Positions 1 through 11,166 of a stretch of DNA of 52,214 bases are shown here, in pieces. Numbering within the stretch: position 1 is the first letter of the stretch; every line of letters begins with the position of its first letter. Source of the stretch: Branchiostoma floridae (Eukaryota > Chordata > Leptocardii > Amphioxiformes > Branchiostomatidae); the NCBI RefSeq assembly GCF_000003815.2, contig NC_049983.1, positions 29,453,540-29,505,753 on the forward strand. Direction: 5' to 3'. A model generated the notes under the pieces. The model did no database searches and was not told the DNA's origin. It saw only the letters and a program-made list of their open reading frames with translations. Made by a program: the position numbers and the translations under genes.

Positions 1-1702
1 TGTATGCTGAGAGGCCAAGGTGGAAAACTTGAACATGTCATTGAATACAATCACTCCATAAAACCATAATAGGATGGTGCAGCTTTCTGTTTGCATCTTT
101 TCATTTAGCACTACAACTACAATATAATCCAACTTTCTCAGTCCTTTCAACAGTCCCAGAGATGACTCCCCTATCACAGTTCACAGTCCTCTACAGCCAC
201 ATACCAGAGAACCATCTGGGCAAGCTGAAAGCCTCCGCATGGAGGCCTCCCATGTGGTTTGCGGACTATACCAACTTTATGAAAGAGGGAGTCTTAAAAT
301 ATTGTATAGTGGTTAAACTTATATACGTACAAAAACTTGCAAGATTTTCCCATCCTGGCTGTGCTCAGTGATTAGAAAGTCTAGAATGCCTGTCCTTTTA
401 GCCAGTTTCTACTTAGTTTTGTACAAGGTAGGACATATTACCTCTCCCCCTACATTGGGAGCTGGGCAGACTTCAGATGTCCCAGTCTGATTAGCTTAAT
501 TTGTGTGGGCATCCCTTGCTTGGCACGCTGAGCTAATCTCCAAGCAGATGTAGCATTCATCATTTTGTTTTCTACATGTACTATTTGCTACAGGACTAGA
601 TATGTCCCAGTATCGTGGTCCTTAGTCTGAGCCTCATCCTGATATCTGTGTTCACCGTCTTGCAAATCCTGGATTATCTGACCAGCTAACATCTAGACTG
701 GCAAGGAAAATTGTCAAGTCTATGTTCTAGTAACTCACCAGGTGGCTAATTATCCCAGATCTATTGGTTCAGGCAGCACTGCTTCTAGTCTCTGCACCCT
801 CTCTTTTGTATGGGTCTTATATTGTGATGGATGTTGTTAGAATGTTCTGTTCAGAAGATTTGGAAGTACGATTTAGGATAGGATTAGGTGACCCGAATGA
901 AAGTGATTGAAATGATAGGAACGCAGCTACATTGTAGCAGCCCACTCTCAGATGATAACCTGTGCACCTCTGGGACTGGCAGTATAGATCTGGGCTTCAA
1001 GAAGTTGAAGAACCATATTGCCAGCCTTGGGCAAGCATTTAGTCCCCAGAAAAGCCTTTGCCTAAAATGACCTAGAATGATACATGCAGTTTTCCTCCCA
1101 GCCTTCTGTTTTCATTTCGATCTCTTGCCATATGTCCAAGAGCGACTAAAATCAATGTCATTTTAGAACAGTGGGGGTGAGCTGGATCAAGGAGTTTTTA
1201 TAGTAGGGAGGGTGTCATTAGTTTATCCAAGGAGCTTTTATATAATATAATTATAAAAGCTCCTTGGTTTGTTCAAAATTGTTGCAAATTCTCTGCGTGC
1301 TGCCTCTAAGGATTCTGGTCACAAGTCACCCTGGGTATTATGATACAGGTTGTCATAGGCTTTTAATCCTTCACAGAAAATGTCTTTTCGGCTATTATGC
1401 GGAAGCAATAAAAGGTAACGATGGATGTGATAGAATTGGCTAGGGCCACTCAATACTGTGCAAACAGACTGGAAGAGCCCATTCCATTCATTGTATAGAT
1501 ATATCTGCCTGCAGCTGTGTAATGACGACAATAATGATAGTGAGATCGTGTGGAGTAATCTGCAGCGCTTTAGGCTCAGGCCCAAGAAGTCCCAAACCTG
1601 CCAGGTCACCGATCTTGTGCCCTTGGGAAAGGTACTTAACAAGACTATTAGGGATTTTGGAACATACATGTAGGGATTGAACCATGATGGAACCTTGAAA
1701 TA
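1..1702. other. Unassigned sequence, no gene recognised
   Basis: No ORF here looks like a conserved protein and no exon chain could be built. Two things stand out. A perfect-arm hairpin lies at 1227-1267. The motif TGCCCTTGGGAAAGG at 1618-1632 recurs in slightly changed form at about 19468-19484, next to a shared stretch on pairing of GAAGTCCCA and related words. These look like fragments of one dispersed repeat family. Nothing else can be supported. Confidence 0.5.
1227..1267. repeat. Short hairpin-forming inverted repeat
   Basis: The left arm CCAAGGAGCTTTTATA and the right arm TATAAAAGCTCCTTGG are exact reverse complements across a short AT-rich loop. The word ATCCAAGGAGCTTTTA is the whole structure's left half. 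It could be a degenerate foldback remnant; no target duplication was identified. Confidence 0.7.
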
Positions 1703-1711
1703 ATGAATCAG

Positions 1712-4002
1712 CAGTACTGGCAAGGAATCGGACATAGAAAAACATGACCCATTTCAGAACTTTACAAATAACTTTACACACCGATGACCTAATCTCTTAC
1801 ACACGAATGACCAAACGCAAAAACATTACTGAACCCAAACGCAATGACATAACTGCACCCAAGGGAATTGCGCTGTCTGGCAAGAAAAGAAGGTTTTTTC
1901 TAAACCTTAAGGCTAATCAATTATGCCGCTCTCGAAAAAAAAGATTAATGGGAACATCTCAACTTTTCCACTTTACACTTTATGGACGCCTTTTCCAACG
2001 CTTTTATTACAAGCACGCATGCCCCGAGAAACGAAAGAGGCTTCTTCCAACGCTGTGCTGTTTTCCAAATCTTACACTTTACACTTTACAGACACGGCAT
2101 CAGCTTAGCACACAGGCCCTGAAAAAATTCGAGGCTGTTTTTGGAAGCTTACATTTACACTTTACAGACACGGCTCANNNNNNNNNNNNNNNNNNNNNNN
2201 NNNNNNNNNNNNNNNNNNNNNNNNNNNNNNNNNNNNNNNNNNNNNNNNNNNNNNNNNNNNNNNNNNNNNNNNNNNNNNNNNNNNNNNNNNNNNNNNNNNN
2301 NNNNNNNNNNNNNNNNNNNNNNNNNNNNNNNNNNNNNNNNNNNNNNNNNNNNNNNNNNNNNNNNNNNNNNNNNNNNNNNNNNNNNNNNNNNNNNNNNNNN
2401 NNNNNNNNNNNNNNNNNNNNNNNNNNNNNNNNNNNNNNNNNNNNNNNNNNNNNNNNNNNNNNNNNNNNNNNNNNNNNNNNNNNNNNNNNNNNNNNNNNNN
2501 NNNNNNNNNNNNNNNNNNNNNNNNNNNNNNNNNNNNNNNNNNNNNNNNNNNNNNNNNNNNNNNNNNNNNNNNNNNNNNNNNNNNNNNNNNNNNNNNNNNN
2601 NNNNNNNNNNNNNNNNNNNNNNNNNNNNNNNNNNNNNNNNNNNNNNNNNNNNNNNNNNNNNNNNNNNNNNNNNNNNNNNNNNNNNNNNNNNNNNNNNNNN
2701 NNNNNNNNNNNNNNNNNNNNNNNNNNNNNNNNNNNNNNNNNNNNNNNNNNNNNNNNNNNNNNNNNNNNNNNNNNNNNNNNNNNNNNNNNNNNNNNNNNNN
2801 NNNNNNNNNNNNNNNNNNNNNNNNNNNNNNNNNNNNNNNNNNNNNNNNNNNTTAATGAGCCATGTCTGTAAAGTGTAAATGTAAGCTTTCCAAAAACAGC
2901 CTCGAATTTTTTCAAGGCCTGTGTGCTAAGCTGATGCCATGTCTGTAAAGTGTAAAGTGTAAAAAGCCCCGTTTTTTCACTGAGAGTGGTGGGTCATTGT
3001 CAATGAGCCGTGTCTGTAAAGTGTAAATGTAAGCTTTCCAAAAACAGCCTCGAATTTTTTCAGGGCCTGTGTGCTAAGCTGATGCCGTGTCTGTAAAATG
3101 TAAAGTGTAAGGTGTAAGATTAGGAAAAAGCCCCGTTTTTTCACTGAGAGTGGTGGGTCATTGTCAATGAGCCATGTCTGTAAAGTGTAAATGTAAGCTT
3201 TCCAAAAACAGCCTCGAATTTTCTCAGGGCCTATGTGCTAAGATGATGCCATGTCTGTAAAGTGTAAAGTGTAAGATTTGGAAAAACAGCCTCGTTTTTT
3301 TCTCAGGGACTGTGTGCTGAGATAGCCGTGTCTGTAAAGTGTAAAGTGTAAGATTTGGAAAAAGCCCCGTTTTTTTCGCTGAGAGTGGTGGGTCATTGTC
3401 AATTAGCCGTGTCTGTAAAGTGTAAATGTAAACTTTGGAAAAAGAGCCTCGAATTTTTTCAGGGCCTGTGTGCTAAAGATAGCCGTGTCTGTAAAGTGTA
3501 AAGTGTAAGATTAGGAAAGGCCTCCATTTTTTTCTCAGCCTGTAATGTGGTTAATGAGCCGTGTCCGTGTAAAGTGTAAAGTGTAAGATTTGGAAATAAG
3601 CCTCTTTTTTTCGCTTGGCCTGTGTGCTTATGATAAAAGCGTCTAGACGTCTGTAAAGTGTAAAGTGTAAGGTTTGGAAATATTTCTTTTCTCAGGACCT
3701 CTGTTTTATGGGAGAGCCTGTGTCTGCAAGATGTAACTAATGTCTTTTTCTCGGAGCATTTCTCCGTTGTTAAACGTAGATTGTGGTATATAGATGACCC
3801 GTGCCTGAAAGATAAAATATGTAAGATTTGGTATAAAGACAACAATGTCTAGGACAGCATAAGAAAAGTAGGTTACATAACCTTTCAAATTAGTCTTGCC
3901 TAAACATTGAATTCCCTTGGGTGCTGTATTCTTCAGTGTAAAGTTATTTGTAAAGTTCTGAAATGGGTCATGTTTTTCTATGTCCGATTTCTTGCCATAT
4001 AT
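1712..4002. mobile_element. Foldback-type transposable element with tandemly repeated arms
   Basis: The outer ends are inverted copies of each other. The left end (from TGGCAAGGAATCGGACATAG at 1718) matches the reverse complement of the right end (to 3997), including the long stretch through ATGACCCATTTCAGAAC and TTTACAAATAACTTTACAC. Further in, both arms are built from repeats of a CTGTAAAGTGTAAATGTAAGC-type unit in opposite orientations, seen at 2060-2177 and 2852-3680. The word ATGAATCAG lies directly outside both ends (1703-1711 and 4003-4011), which fits a 9 bp target-site duplication. The centre is a 674-base gap (2178-2851), so any transposase cannot be judged. Long repeat-built arms are typical of foldback elements, and a 9 bp duplication is common in Mutator-like and foldback elements. 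The class is an inference. Confidence 0.75.
2178..2851. other. Assembly gap (674 N)
   Basis: This run of N sits at the loop of the foldback element, where two inverted repeat arms meet. Assemblers commonly fail there. ORFs reported across it are artefacts. Confidence 0.99.
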
Positions 4003-4011
4003 ATGAATCAG

Positions 4012-4328
4012 ATAGATGATCAGTGGTATTCATAGAAATTAGCTAGTTTTCATAGCCTCTACAAAGCCAAGTTCAAGCCTCAGGGTCGTATTGCCCGTCA
4101 GTCTTGTACATGTGCCCCATTCTCTATGTTGCGTCTCATACAAAGGAAAATGCGGGTAGTAACATTAAAAACATAAACAGTATTCAGGTATAAACTGTAG
4201 CAAGGCAAAAATATGCGCCATTTTGATTTGCACGCAATACTAGTACCCTGGTGCTCCACTTGCGGCCTGCTACGCTTCCGCCCGTGTGTCTAAAGACAAA
4301 CCGTCAGCTTCCGCCCATGTGTCTAAAG
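4012..4328. other. Unassigned spacer
   Basis: No gene is recognised between the foldback element and the hAT-like element. A short direct repeat of CTTCCGCCC followed by GTGTCTAAAG (about 4275-4328) lies at its right end and supplies part of the candidate target duplication of the next element. Confidence 0.5.
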
Positions 4329-4521
4329 GGGGTCTGCATGCTCTTTTCCATAAGGCGTAGGCAGCCTATTTTTATTTCCCGTAACTCGTAGGGAAAGCCA
4401 TCTTATCTACGTAATTCGTAGCGAGGCGACCAAATTTAGCGTAATTGCCTTCCTTGATTTAGCGTAATCTTCTTCTGAATTCAGCGTAAATCGTTGTCGG
4501 GACCCCCCCATGCTGACCCTC
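4329..4521. mobile_element. hAT-like MITE, short copy
   Basis: The left end GGGGTCTGCATGC and the right end GCATGCTGACCCTC type word form short imperfect terminal inverted repeats (right end read as AGGGTCAGCATG on the other strand). The word TCTAAAG flanks both sides (4322-4328 and 4522-4528), a candidate 7-8 bp target duplication. The inside holds subterminal repeats such as CGTAATTCGTAGCG. The same ends and the same style of internal repeat occur in the longer element at 7494-8624. It has no coding capacity. The hAT assignment rests only on the terminal word and the duplication length. Confidence 0.55.
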
Positions 4522-4961
4522 TCTAAAGACAAACCGTCACGGTAGCTAAGTGTCACATGACGGTAGCTTCCAATGTGAATTGGACCTAAAGGCAAATGCT
4601 TCCCCCTCCAGCAGCCAACTCCTCTGGTAGCAAAACTCCCCTGGCAATTCTCCCCTTACTGTATAATAACAACCAGCGTCTGGTAGAGACTTCCAGATCA
4701 GACCACTTGCTGGCTGTGGCCCTTACATGACCCTGCCTTCCCCATGTGGAATAGATTTAGAGGGCTGAGACCCTTTGTTTACTTTTTTTCAGTCATTACC
4801 TAGCATCCTGCCAGACTGAATTTCTTATGTAGGACAGACAATTTTTCTTTGTATCTTATTCATTGATAAATGTGGACATTCATGCAAGATTCATGCAACA
4901 CCACAACCTTATCTTCCTACATCCTAAATTTGCTTGGCAATTAAAACTGAGTCTCTAACTA

Positions 4962-5884
4962 CAGTCAAACCTGCCCAAGACGACCACCCGGGGGACCGGG
5001 AAAAAGCGGTCGATTTGGACAGGTGGTCGCTGAGAAGAGTATCGGTCTCAAAACGTTGTGTTTAATGGCAAATAGCAAGCACACTGCACGCACGCAAAGA
5101 AGTTTTAATGTCAAATACAAAACGCACACTGTAAATTGTAAATTTAACCCCAAGCTTTTATCGAGCTATAATACGATACAGTGTTTTAAAGCTCAATATT
5201 TGTACAATAACGTTTTAGACAGTAAGGGAACTTTGATGCCGTCAGTTACCATACAAGCCTTTATGTGTCGCTGTGTTCTTGATTGCTATATCTGAAATAA
5301 CTAAGGTGCACCTTTCGAATTCGATGCCCGGTACGTCCCGATAGCGTACTTACCCACAGGTGTACAGTACAGTTGGACAAAAGCACTCACACAGATCTTT
5401 CTTAAAAGGTATGAGCTACACAGGTCTTTCTTTAAAAAAGTATGAGGCTATATATATTTCAGCATCCGTCCACTTTATAATGATATGGATTGAAAAAAAC
5501 TTCTGTAACAACTAAATTCGGATTTTCTTACAACGAAATTTCCTCCCATCAGTAGACTGCCCCATTGGCCCAGCCATTGACCGCCGCCATCTCTATTCTA
5601 AACATAACATCGTAATGGCAGTCAAAATCTGACGCAAACTGGCCGATTTCGGCACAAAATCGCGCTAGTTATCATGAAAAATCGATGAAAACCTCAATTT
5701 TGAAAATAATGCGGTCGTTATGGGTCCCAATTTAGGCCGGTTGCGGTCGCGTTGGCCAGGTGGTCGTTGAGAAAAGGTCGCTTAATGCTTACGTCAATGG
5801 GGAAAAAAATCGGGACCGAGAAAAAGCGGTCGAAATGGCCAGGTGGTCGCTGAGAAGAGGTGGTCGCTCGGGCAGGTTTGACTG
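4962..5884. mobile_element. pogo/Tigger-like non-autonomous DNA transposon
   Basis: The 923 bp element starts CAGTCAAACCTGCCC and ends with its reverse complement GGGCAGGTTTGACTG. TA lies on both outer sides (4960-4961 and 5885-5886), as expected for a TA target duplication. Subterminal blocks are repeated and inverted: AAAAAGCGGTCG and AGGTGGTCGCTGAGAAGAG occur at both 5000-5040 and 5822-5858. Known pogo/Tigger elements have CAGT-type termini and TA targets. No transposase ORF is visible, since the longest ORFs are short and lysine/asparagine rich, so it is a MITE or internally deleted copy. Confidence 0.75.
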
Positions 5885-6054
5885 TATATAACCATTACAT
5901 AAGAAATTTAATACCAATGCTTCATTATATCCCAAGGCAGATTTGCAGAATCATTGGAATGTTATATAATATCATCTGGTATTTTCCTCATTTTGTTGTT
6001 GATTACTAATTGGAAAATGTAGCACATATAAAAGACACACAAAACTGTTACCAT

Positions 6055-6170
6055 CCAAGCACAGGTTGAGTCGTGTAGATATAGTAGTAGTCAGAAAAAA
6101 AATTACACGGGCTCCCATGTAATTTTCCGACTACTACTATATCTATGTGATTCAACCTCTATCTGCTTGG
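6055..6170. mobile_element. Palindromic MITE of about 116 bp
   Basis: The left arm (CAGGTTGAGTCGTGTAGATA then TAGTAGTAGTC) pairs with the right arm (GACTACTACTATATC then TATGTGATTCAACCT) around a small GC-rich centre, with an outer CCAAGCA/TGCTTGG pair. The outer right word, read on the other strand as TACTCTCCAAGCAGA, recurs three times at 37355-37470. The ends may therefore belong to a dispersed family. Confidence 0.7.
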
Positions 6171-7493
6171 AGAGTACAAAACTGTGTGATCAGGGGGAGA
6201 TGGTAATTCAGGAACAGGCCAAAGCTTTAATCTCTCATGGTCTAACACAAAACAGATGTGACTGCTACAACAATCCATCCTCTGTAAAACAGCCATGGTG
6301 GTGGAACATTTAGACATTTGGCCCTGGATAGACAGGTATTAGTGCAAAATATTGAGCATAGGGAAACTTCTTTTTAAACCCTGGGGGAAACTATATAATA
6401 TTTTCATTGGCTGAGCCGCTCCAATGTGGGAGATTTGAAATCACTAAATGCAACTTTACAGCAAGTGGTGTGAATGAGGACAAAGGGGGTTTGGGGTTAA
6501 TTCTTTGATAAAAATAATTTAGTTTTGTGATGACTTTTAAGTCTACTAGTACATCTTTACCGCCTGCCTGAAACTGTGAGTGAAAGTGTTTTCTCTCTGA
6601 CAGGGGCAAGGGAGTTCACATGGGACTCTGATACAAATCTGTCATGCCTTGTTATACACTAATCCTTAAGTAAATACAAACAGCAGGGGACAGCTTCTGT
6701 TTTAGCAATGGCAAGACTTCAAGCCAGACTACAAGGGTGGTTCAGAAAGTAATGCCATTGGTTTTATAACAGGCTCATTTTTTCATTGAATGAGTTGAAA
6801 TTTTGCACAAAGGTATAGGCATACATTGAATTTCCTCTTCATATTGAAATATCTCAATTTGCTATCAAGGTTTTTATGACCAACTGCGTTGATTTCAAGA
6901 TGGTTATGATAGTGGAGATAAGGGAAAAGGCAACTTAGGACTTTTGATAGTTATGATGATTATGATGAGCTTTTAAATAAAGTTATTGAAAATTGCAGAC
7001 AACTCGCAGAACAGAAATAAAATCATGATATTCTCTTACCTTACCTTAAACCTTAGATCCTGGTATTCTCAGCCCTGACATATCATAACCTGGGGATCAC
7101 ACTAAGCTTGGAAGAGGTAATATGGTCACAAATACATTGTGGGGCTAGTACTCAATTTTGAAAATCTATTTATATGAAAAGAACACAAAAGGTTATGTAC
7201 AATTATGCATAATTGTCACAAGGATTATGTATAAGTATAATAGCCCGTATGTATAATTAAGGGGTAATGACCCATTCCGTACTGTACAGTGTGTATACTG
7301 TATAATTGGTGCCATAACGCCTAGTCCTTTGCTATAAGCACTAAATAAAACAAACAAATGAGTGAAGCGACAATGGGTTGTTTTATGAGGTGGTAATAGC
7401 AAAGGACTGGGCCATATGACACCATACATTTCTCATATACAATGAGAAACAGGTGGGTCATTAACGTTTTTAGCATAAACTGGCACATACAAG
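6171..7493. other. Unassigned sequence with small repeats
   Basis: No gene is recognised. At 6736-6765 the words GGGTGGTTCAGAAAGTAATG and then CCATTGG resemble the end of a mariner-type element; no partner end was found. A segment at 6455-6545 (GAATGAGGACAAA and TTTTGTGATGACTTTT) is repeated with changes at 8698-8790. An inverted repeat spans 7303-7427, with arms carrying AGTCCTTTGCTA and TAGCAAAGGACT. Confidence 0.5.
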
Positions 7494-8624
7494 AGGGCCT
7501 GCATGCCTTTTTCCGCTAAGCGTTACGAGCCATTTTAATTCACCATTAATCGTTACTGACCCGCTCTAAATCAACGTTAATCGTTACCGGTATATTCTTC
7601 GTGAAGCGTTATTGGCTGTTTTAATTCAACGTTAATCGTTATTTGTTATCCCGAATTCCCGTTAAGCGTTACCAAGAAATTCTTCGTAACAAGTGACGAG
7701 TCCCTGAAAATGCGGGAAATGGCGTTTCAGAGGGTCCAGATTTCAAAATTTCCCCGGTCTCTCGGTCTTCAGCACTGGTTGTAAAAATATGTCGCGGAAG
7801 CTTCGCTCTCAAAAAACCCTTTCACTCATACAGATTCCAGTGTCAAATTTAGCTTAGTTTCAGGCAAAATTTACTCCTCGAATGCAGAAAATGAGGTTTC
7901 TCTGGATCTCCCTTGCGACGCGTTGGCTTGCGCCTTTGGCGCTCACGACGACCTGGCGAAAATGTGTTGGGGGCTTGTCGCCCCAAAAAACTTTTCTCTC
8001 TAATAAAACTCTGATGTCATCTAATTTAGCTTCCTCTGCCAGCAAAATTTGTCCTTCAACGTGCAGGAAATGGCGCTTCAGACGGTCAAGATTTTGAAAT
8101 TTCGACAGACTTATTTTGCAACGTCTGTGCGTTCCGAGCTCGAAATGGTCAGAAATATGTCGGGGGATGGAGGTCAATTTAGCTTAAATTTGTATGTTGG
8201 AAAAATTTGCCGAAAAATTAAGGAAATGGCATTTCAGAGGGTCGTGATTTAAATTTTTTTCTGGGGGAGCATACCCCCGGACCCCCCTAGGATGCGTCAT
8301 GCTTTGGGTGCTCCATGTGCTGAAAATTTTGTCTGCAACTATAGGTCCCCCCTCCCCATAAGAAATTTGCTGTCGCAGCCTCTGTAGCAGGAACACTGCA
8401 CCATGGGAAGCAAATATCAATGACTTATAATAGTCAGATATTTTCACACAATGAGATACCCTAATCTAGCGTTGTACGAATAGGACAATCATTACAGTTG
8501 TGCTTTGTAAACCCTCCTGAATTTACCGTTAAGCATTACCAGGCCTCCTGAATTTACCGTTAAACGTTACCGGGCCTCCTGAATTTACCGTTAAGCGTTA
8601 CCATGACCCCCTCATGCAGACCCT
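7494..8624. mobile_element. hAT-like non-autonomous element, long copy
   Basis: The left end AGGGCCTGCATG and the right end (AGGGTCTGCATG on the other strand) form short terminal inverted repeats. CATACAAG lies across both borders (7486-7493 and 8625-8632), fitting an 8 bp target duplication. Both subterminal zones carry repeats of CGTTAAGCGTTACC or CGTTAATCGTTACC. The 600 bp core (7700-8330) shows no convincing transposase. The same end motif occurs in the element at 4329-4521. Confidence 0.6.
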
Positions 8625-9227
8625 CATACAAGAAATACTTCTTGAGGTTTGCCTTTAGGTTGTTCTTAAAGCGTTTACGCTGCCCCCCTACCGTGAGCTA
8701 TGTGTATGAGGACAAAAGGGGCTTACGGTCAACTCTTCAATAAGAAAACAATAACATGAATAAGGTAGTTTTGTGATGACTTTTGTATGACAGATCTGAT
8801 GCAGGTTAACAGGGTTCTGTGTTGTATTATTTTCATAGTAAACATTAAATTGATGATTTAAGGTACATTTTGAATATACAGACTTATAATATAAGTTATA
8901 TCCATATAGACTGCACTCTGATTGCATTCACCTGAGTGTATGGAGATTGCAGATATGTAACTGCAGTCTACAGATCGGTGTATGCAGTCTTAGCACATTT
9001 ACAGTAGTGTGCAGATAGGTGACTGCAGTCTGCAGTGAGGTATCTGCTATCTGCATATAGGTGACTGCAGTGTGCAGATAGGTGACTGCAGTGTGCAGAT
9101 AGGTGACTGCAGTGTGCAGATAGGTATATGCAGTCTGCAGATAGGTATATGCAGTCTGCAGATAGGTGACTGCAATCTGCAGATATCGTATGGAGAATTT
9201 CTCGTTTTAGTTGAGAATGTGTTATAG
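8625..9227. repeat. Spacer and a 21 bp tandem array
   Basis: From about 8945 to 9186 the sequence is a tandem repeat of an AGGTGACTGCAGTGTGCAGAT unit with drift (AGGTATATGCAGTCTGCAGAT and others). The left part repeats a segment also present at 6455-6545. No gene is visible. Confidence 0.7.
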
Positions 9228-9430
9228 TTACAACTGTGTCTGAATTCTGCATAGTTACAACTGTGTCTGAATTCTGCATAGTTACAACTGTGTCTGAATT
9301 CTGCATAGTTACAACTGTGTCTGAATTCTGCATAGTTACAACTGTGTCTGAATTCTGCATAGTTACAACTGTGTCTGAATTCTGCATAGTTACAACTGTG
9401 CCTGAATTCTGCACAGTTACAACTGTTACA
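9228..9430. repeat. 27 bp tandem array
   Basis: About seven copies of a 27 bp unit, AGTTACAACTGTGTCTGAAT then TCTGCAT. Because 27 is a multiple of three, frames stay open through it on both strands and give long but meaningless ORFs. One related single unit lies at 15865-15900 in the equivalent intron position, near the exon copy at 15978-16027. Confidence 0.85.
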
Positions 9431-9841
9431 AGAAACATGGGCATGTCTGTAGAAGCACACAATTTAATAAAAGACAGTGACAGAAAGGCAAAGTTTCCTA
9501 CCGAGTCCTTGAACGTTTCGAAGACACGAGCCATGGCATGATGCATCTGGTCTGAAACATACACAAATATCATAAGTAATTGGAACTACATACACGCAGG
9601 CATATGTACACAGACACACACACGCACACACACACACAAAGTCACATAATTTGGTGGTCAGCTGAAGACACTTTCTTACAGACATACTTGGTGGTGGGCT
9701 GGAGACTCTGCTGTACTTACAGACATACTTGGTGCCATACTTACAGACATACTTGGTGCCATACTTACAGACATACTTGGTGGTGGGCTGGAGGCTCTGC
9801 TGTACTTACAGACATACTTGGTGGTGGGCTGGAGACTCTGN
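9431..9841 (-). pseudogene. Second copy of a POMGNT1-like exon with its flanks
   Basis: The 50-base exon at 9502-9551 appears identical to the exon at 15978-16027 (reading QMHHAMARVFETFKDS) and has the same acceptor (TTTCAG) and donor (GTAGGA). The flanks are also similar but less so. They include ATGGGCATGTCTGTAG on one side, a CA-rich stretch on the other, and then the start of the same TACTTACAGACATACTTGG array (9676-9840). The block stops at a lone N at 9841. Because it lies downstream of later exons in gene order, it is not usable as a normal exon. It is best explained as an unmerged second haplotype, less likely as a real segmental duplication. Confidence 0.75.
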
Positions 9842-10926
9842 ACAAAAAAGACACATAAGACACAGGTTGGAAAACTTCGCACTATTACGACGTCGGTTAT
9901 TTGTCGGTGGTACAATTCTGGTAGTAATTTCTTGTCGTAGACTCGTTCTACCGGTCAAGTAGTCATCCTATCCTTAGTATTTTATTTGCACGGCCCCGTA
10001 AGATAAAAGCCAATCCCGCGTAGTCTGCGACGGGGGCTAGTACTTCCCGGCTTGGGCTCGCGACGCCAGAGGTCCACTGTTCGTTCAAACAAAGGATATT
10101 TAGTATGTAGGTGTCAGGTATGCAAATACACTCGACAGTGAAGTCGATACAATAATGTTATGCTTCATTCTTTCTCACACCTAAGAGTTTTTTTCTTGAT
10201 AATAGCTCTTTGGTCACACGAAAGGGGGTTGAAGATCGTTTTTTAACCTCCGTGCTCTGAACAGAAATTTTTAAGTTATTTGAATTGGGGACATATATTA
10301 GAAAATATTAGTGAGTAGCGAGGCCCTTTGTCGGACCCTTCCTCTATTGATCAGGCCCGCTTTATATAGTACACCGCAGGTGACCCATAAGGTACCCTGG
10401 GGGTAATTTTGCTCCGGCTTGACGGTCTTAGGGCCCGAAAATGTAAGTGGCCCCGTGCCTTCACGGAATGACGGGCACAAAGGCTTTCCACACTGTTCGG
10501 TGACAATGTTAGGGAAATACACATAATTTGAACAAATCAACAGTTAGAAAAAATTCTACGTTTAGCATAATGATAAGCCTTGTTGATACACTAAAAAAAA
10601 AGAGACTTCCTTGTCTTCATTCCAGTAAGACTTCTATACAGTTTAGAACCATTTTCTTTCATACAACATGTTAGCAATTATCACTTGAATACACATTACC
10701 CTTTCACTCAACCACTTCTCAAAACACGCAGTGTGCGGGTACCGCGAACTACCGGACATGGCCATGTCCGGCAATGATTGGGGATATTCGGCACCGGACA
10801 CACCGTGGCTCGAAATTCCTTTACACGCCCCAGACATGTCAAGTTCCACGGTAGTGTAAGAAACCAGACATTGCCAGATATTCTTGTTTCCGTGCAGTGA
10901 ATATTGGTTGTATACTATTTTGCAGC
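9842..10926. other. Unassigned sequence
   Basis: No gene is recognised. A 20-base perfect palindrome lies at 10752-10771. The words AAAAGCCAATCCCGC and GTCTGCGACGG (10006-10035) recur nearly unchanged at 42076-42108, which marks a dispersed repeat. Confidence 0.45.
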
Positions 10927-11166
10927 CAGTACTAGTATGTACCCAAAGTGTGAGCAATGAGGCTGTTTAACGTGGTAGAGGCGCCTCCTCAAGCACGGGA
11001 ACCCCGTTTTACATCCCTCCTGGAAGACGATTTTGTGAAATTTTTGGTCTGGCTACAGCATCCGGTCATCCTTGGGTGGTCTCCCATCCAAGAGCTGACC
11101 GGACTACGTGTTGCTTAATTTCCAGGTCGAGGGATCGGGTGTATCCAACATGCCACATGGCCGTAG
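10927..11166 (-). mobile_element. 5S rRNA-derived SINE, copy A
   Basis: Read on the minus strand from 11166, the head resembles 5S rRNA. It carries CTACGGCCAT, then ACACCCGATC, then an AAATTAAGCA word, then TCTTGGATGGGAGACCACC, in the order and rough spacing of the 5S gene. A body follows that is shared with copy B (GGAGGCGCCTC, and AGCCTCATT). 5S-derived SINEs (SINE3 class) carry the RNA polymerase III internal promoter in this head. Confidence 0.75.

Noticed and set aside
1744-2915. ORFs of 245-375 codons
   Set aside because: They run through the 674 N gap inside a foldback element; most of the reading is unknown bases.
6736-6765. A complete mariner transposon
   Set aside because: Only one possible end is present; no second end or transposase reading was found.
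10927-11166. A functional 5S rRNA gene
   Set aside because: Only pieces of the 5S sequence match, with insertions and losses, and a non-5S body follows; a SINE fits better.
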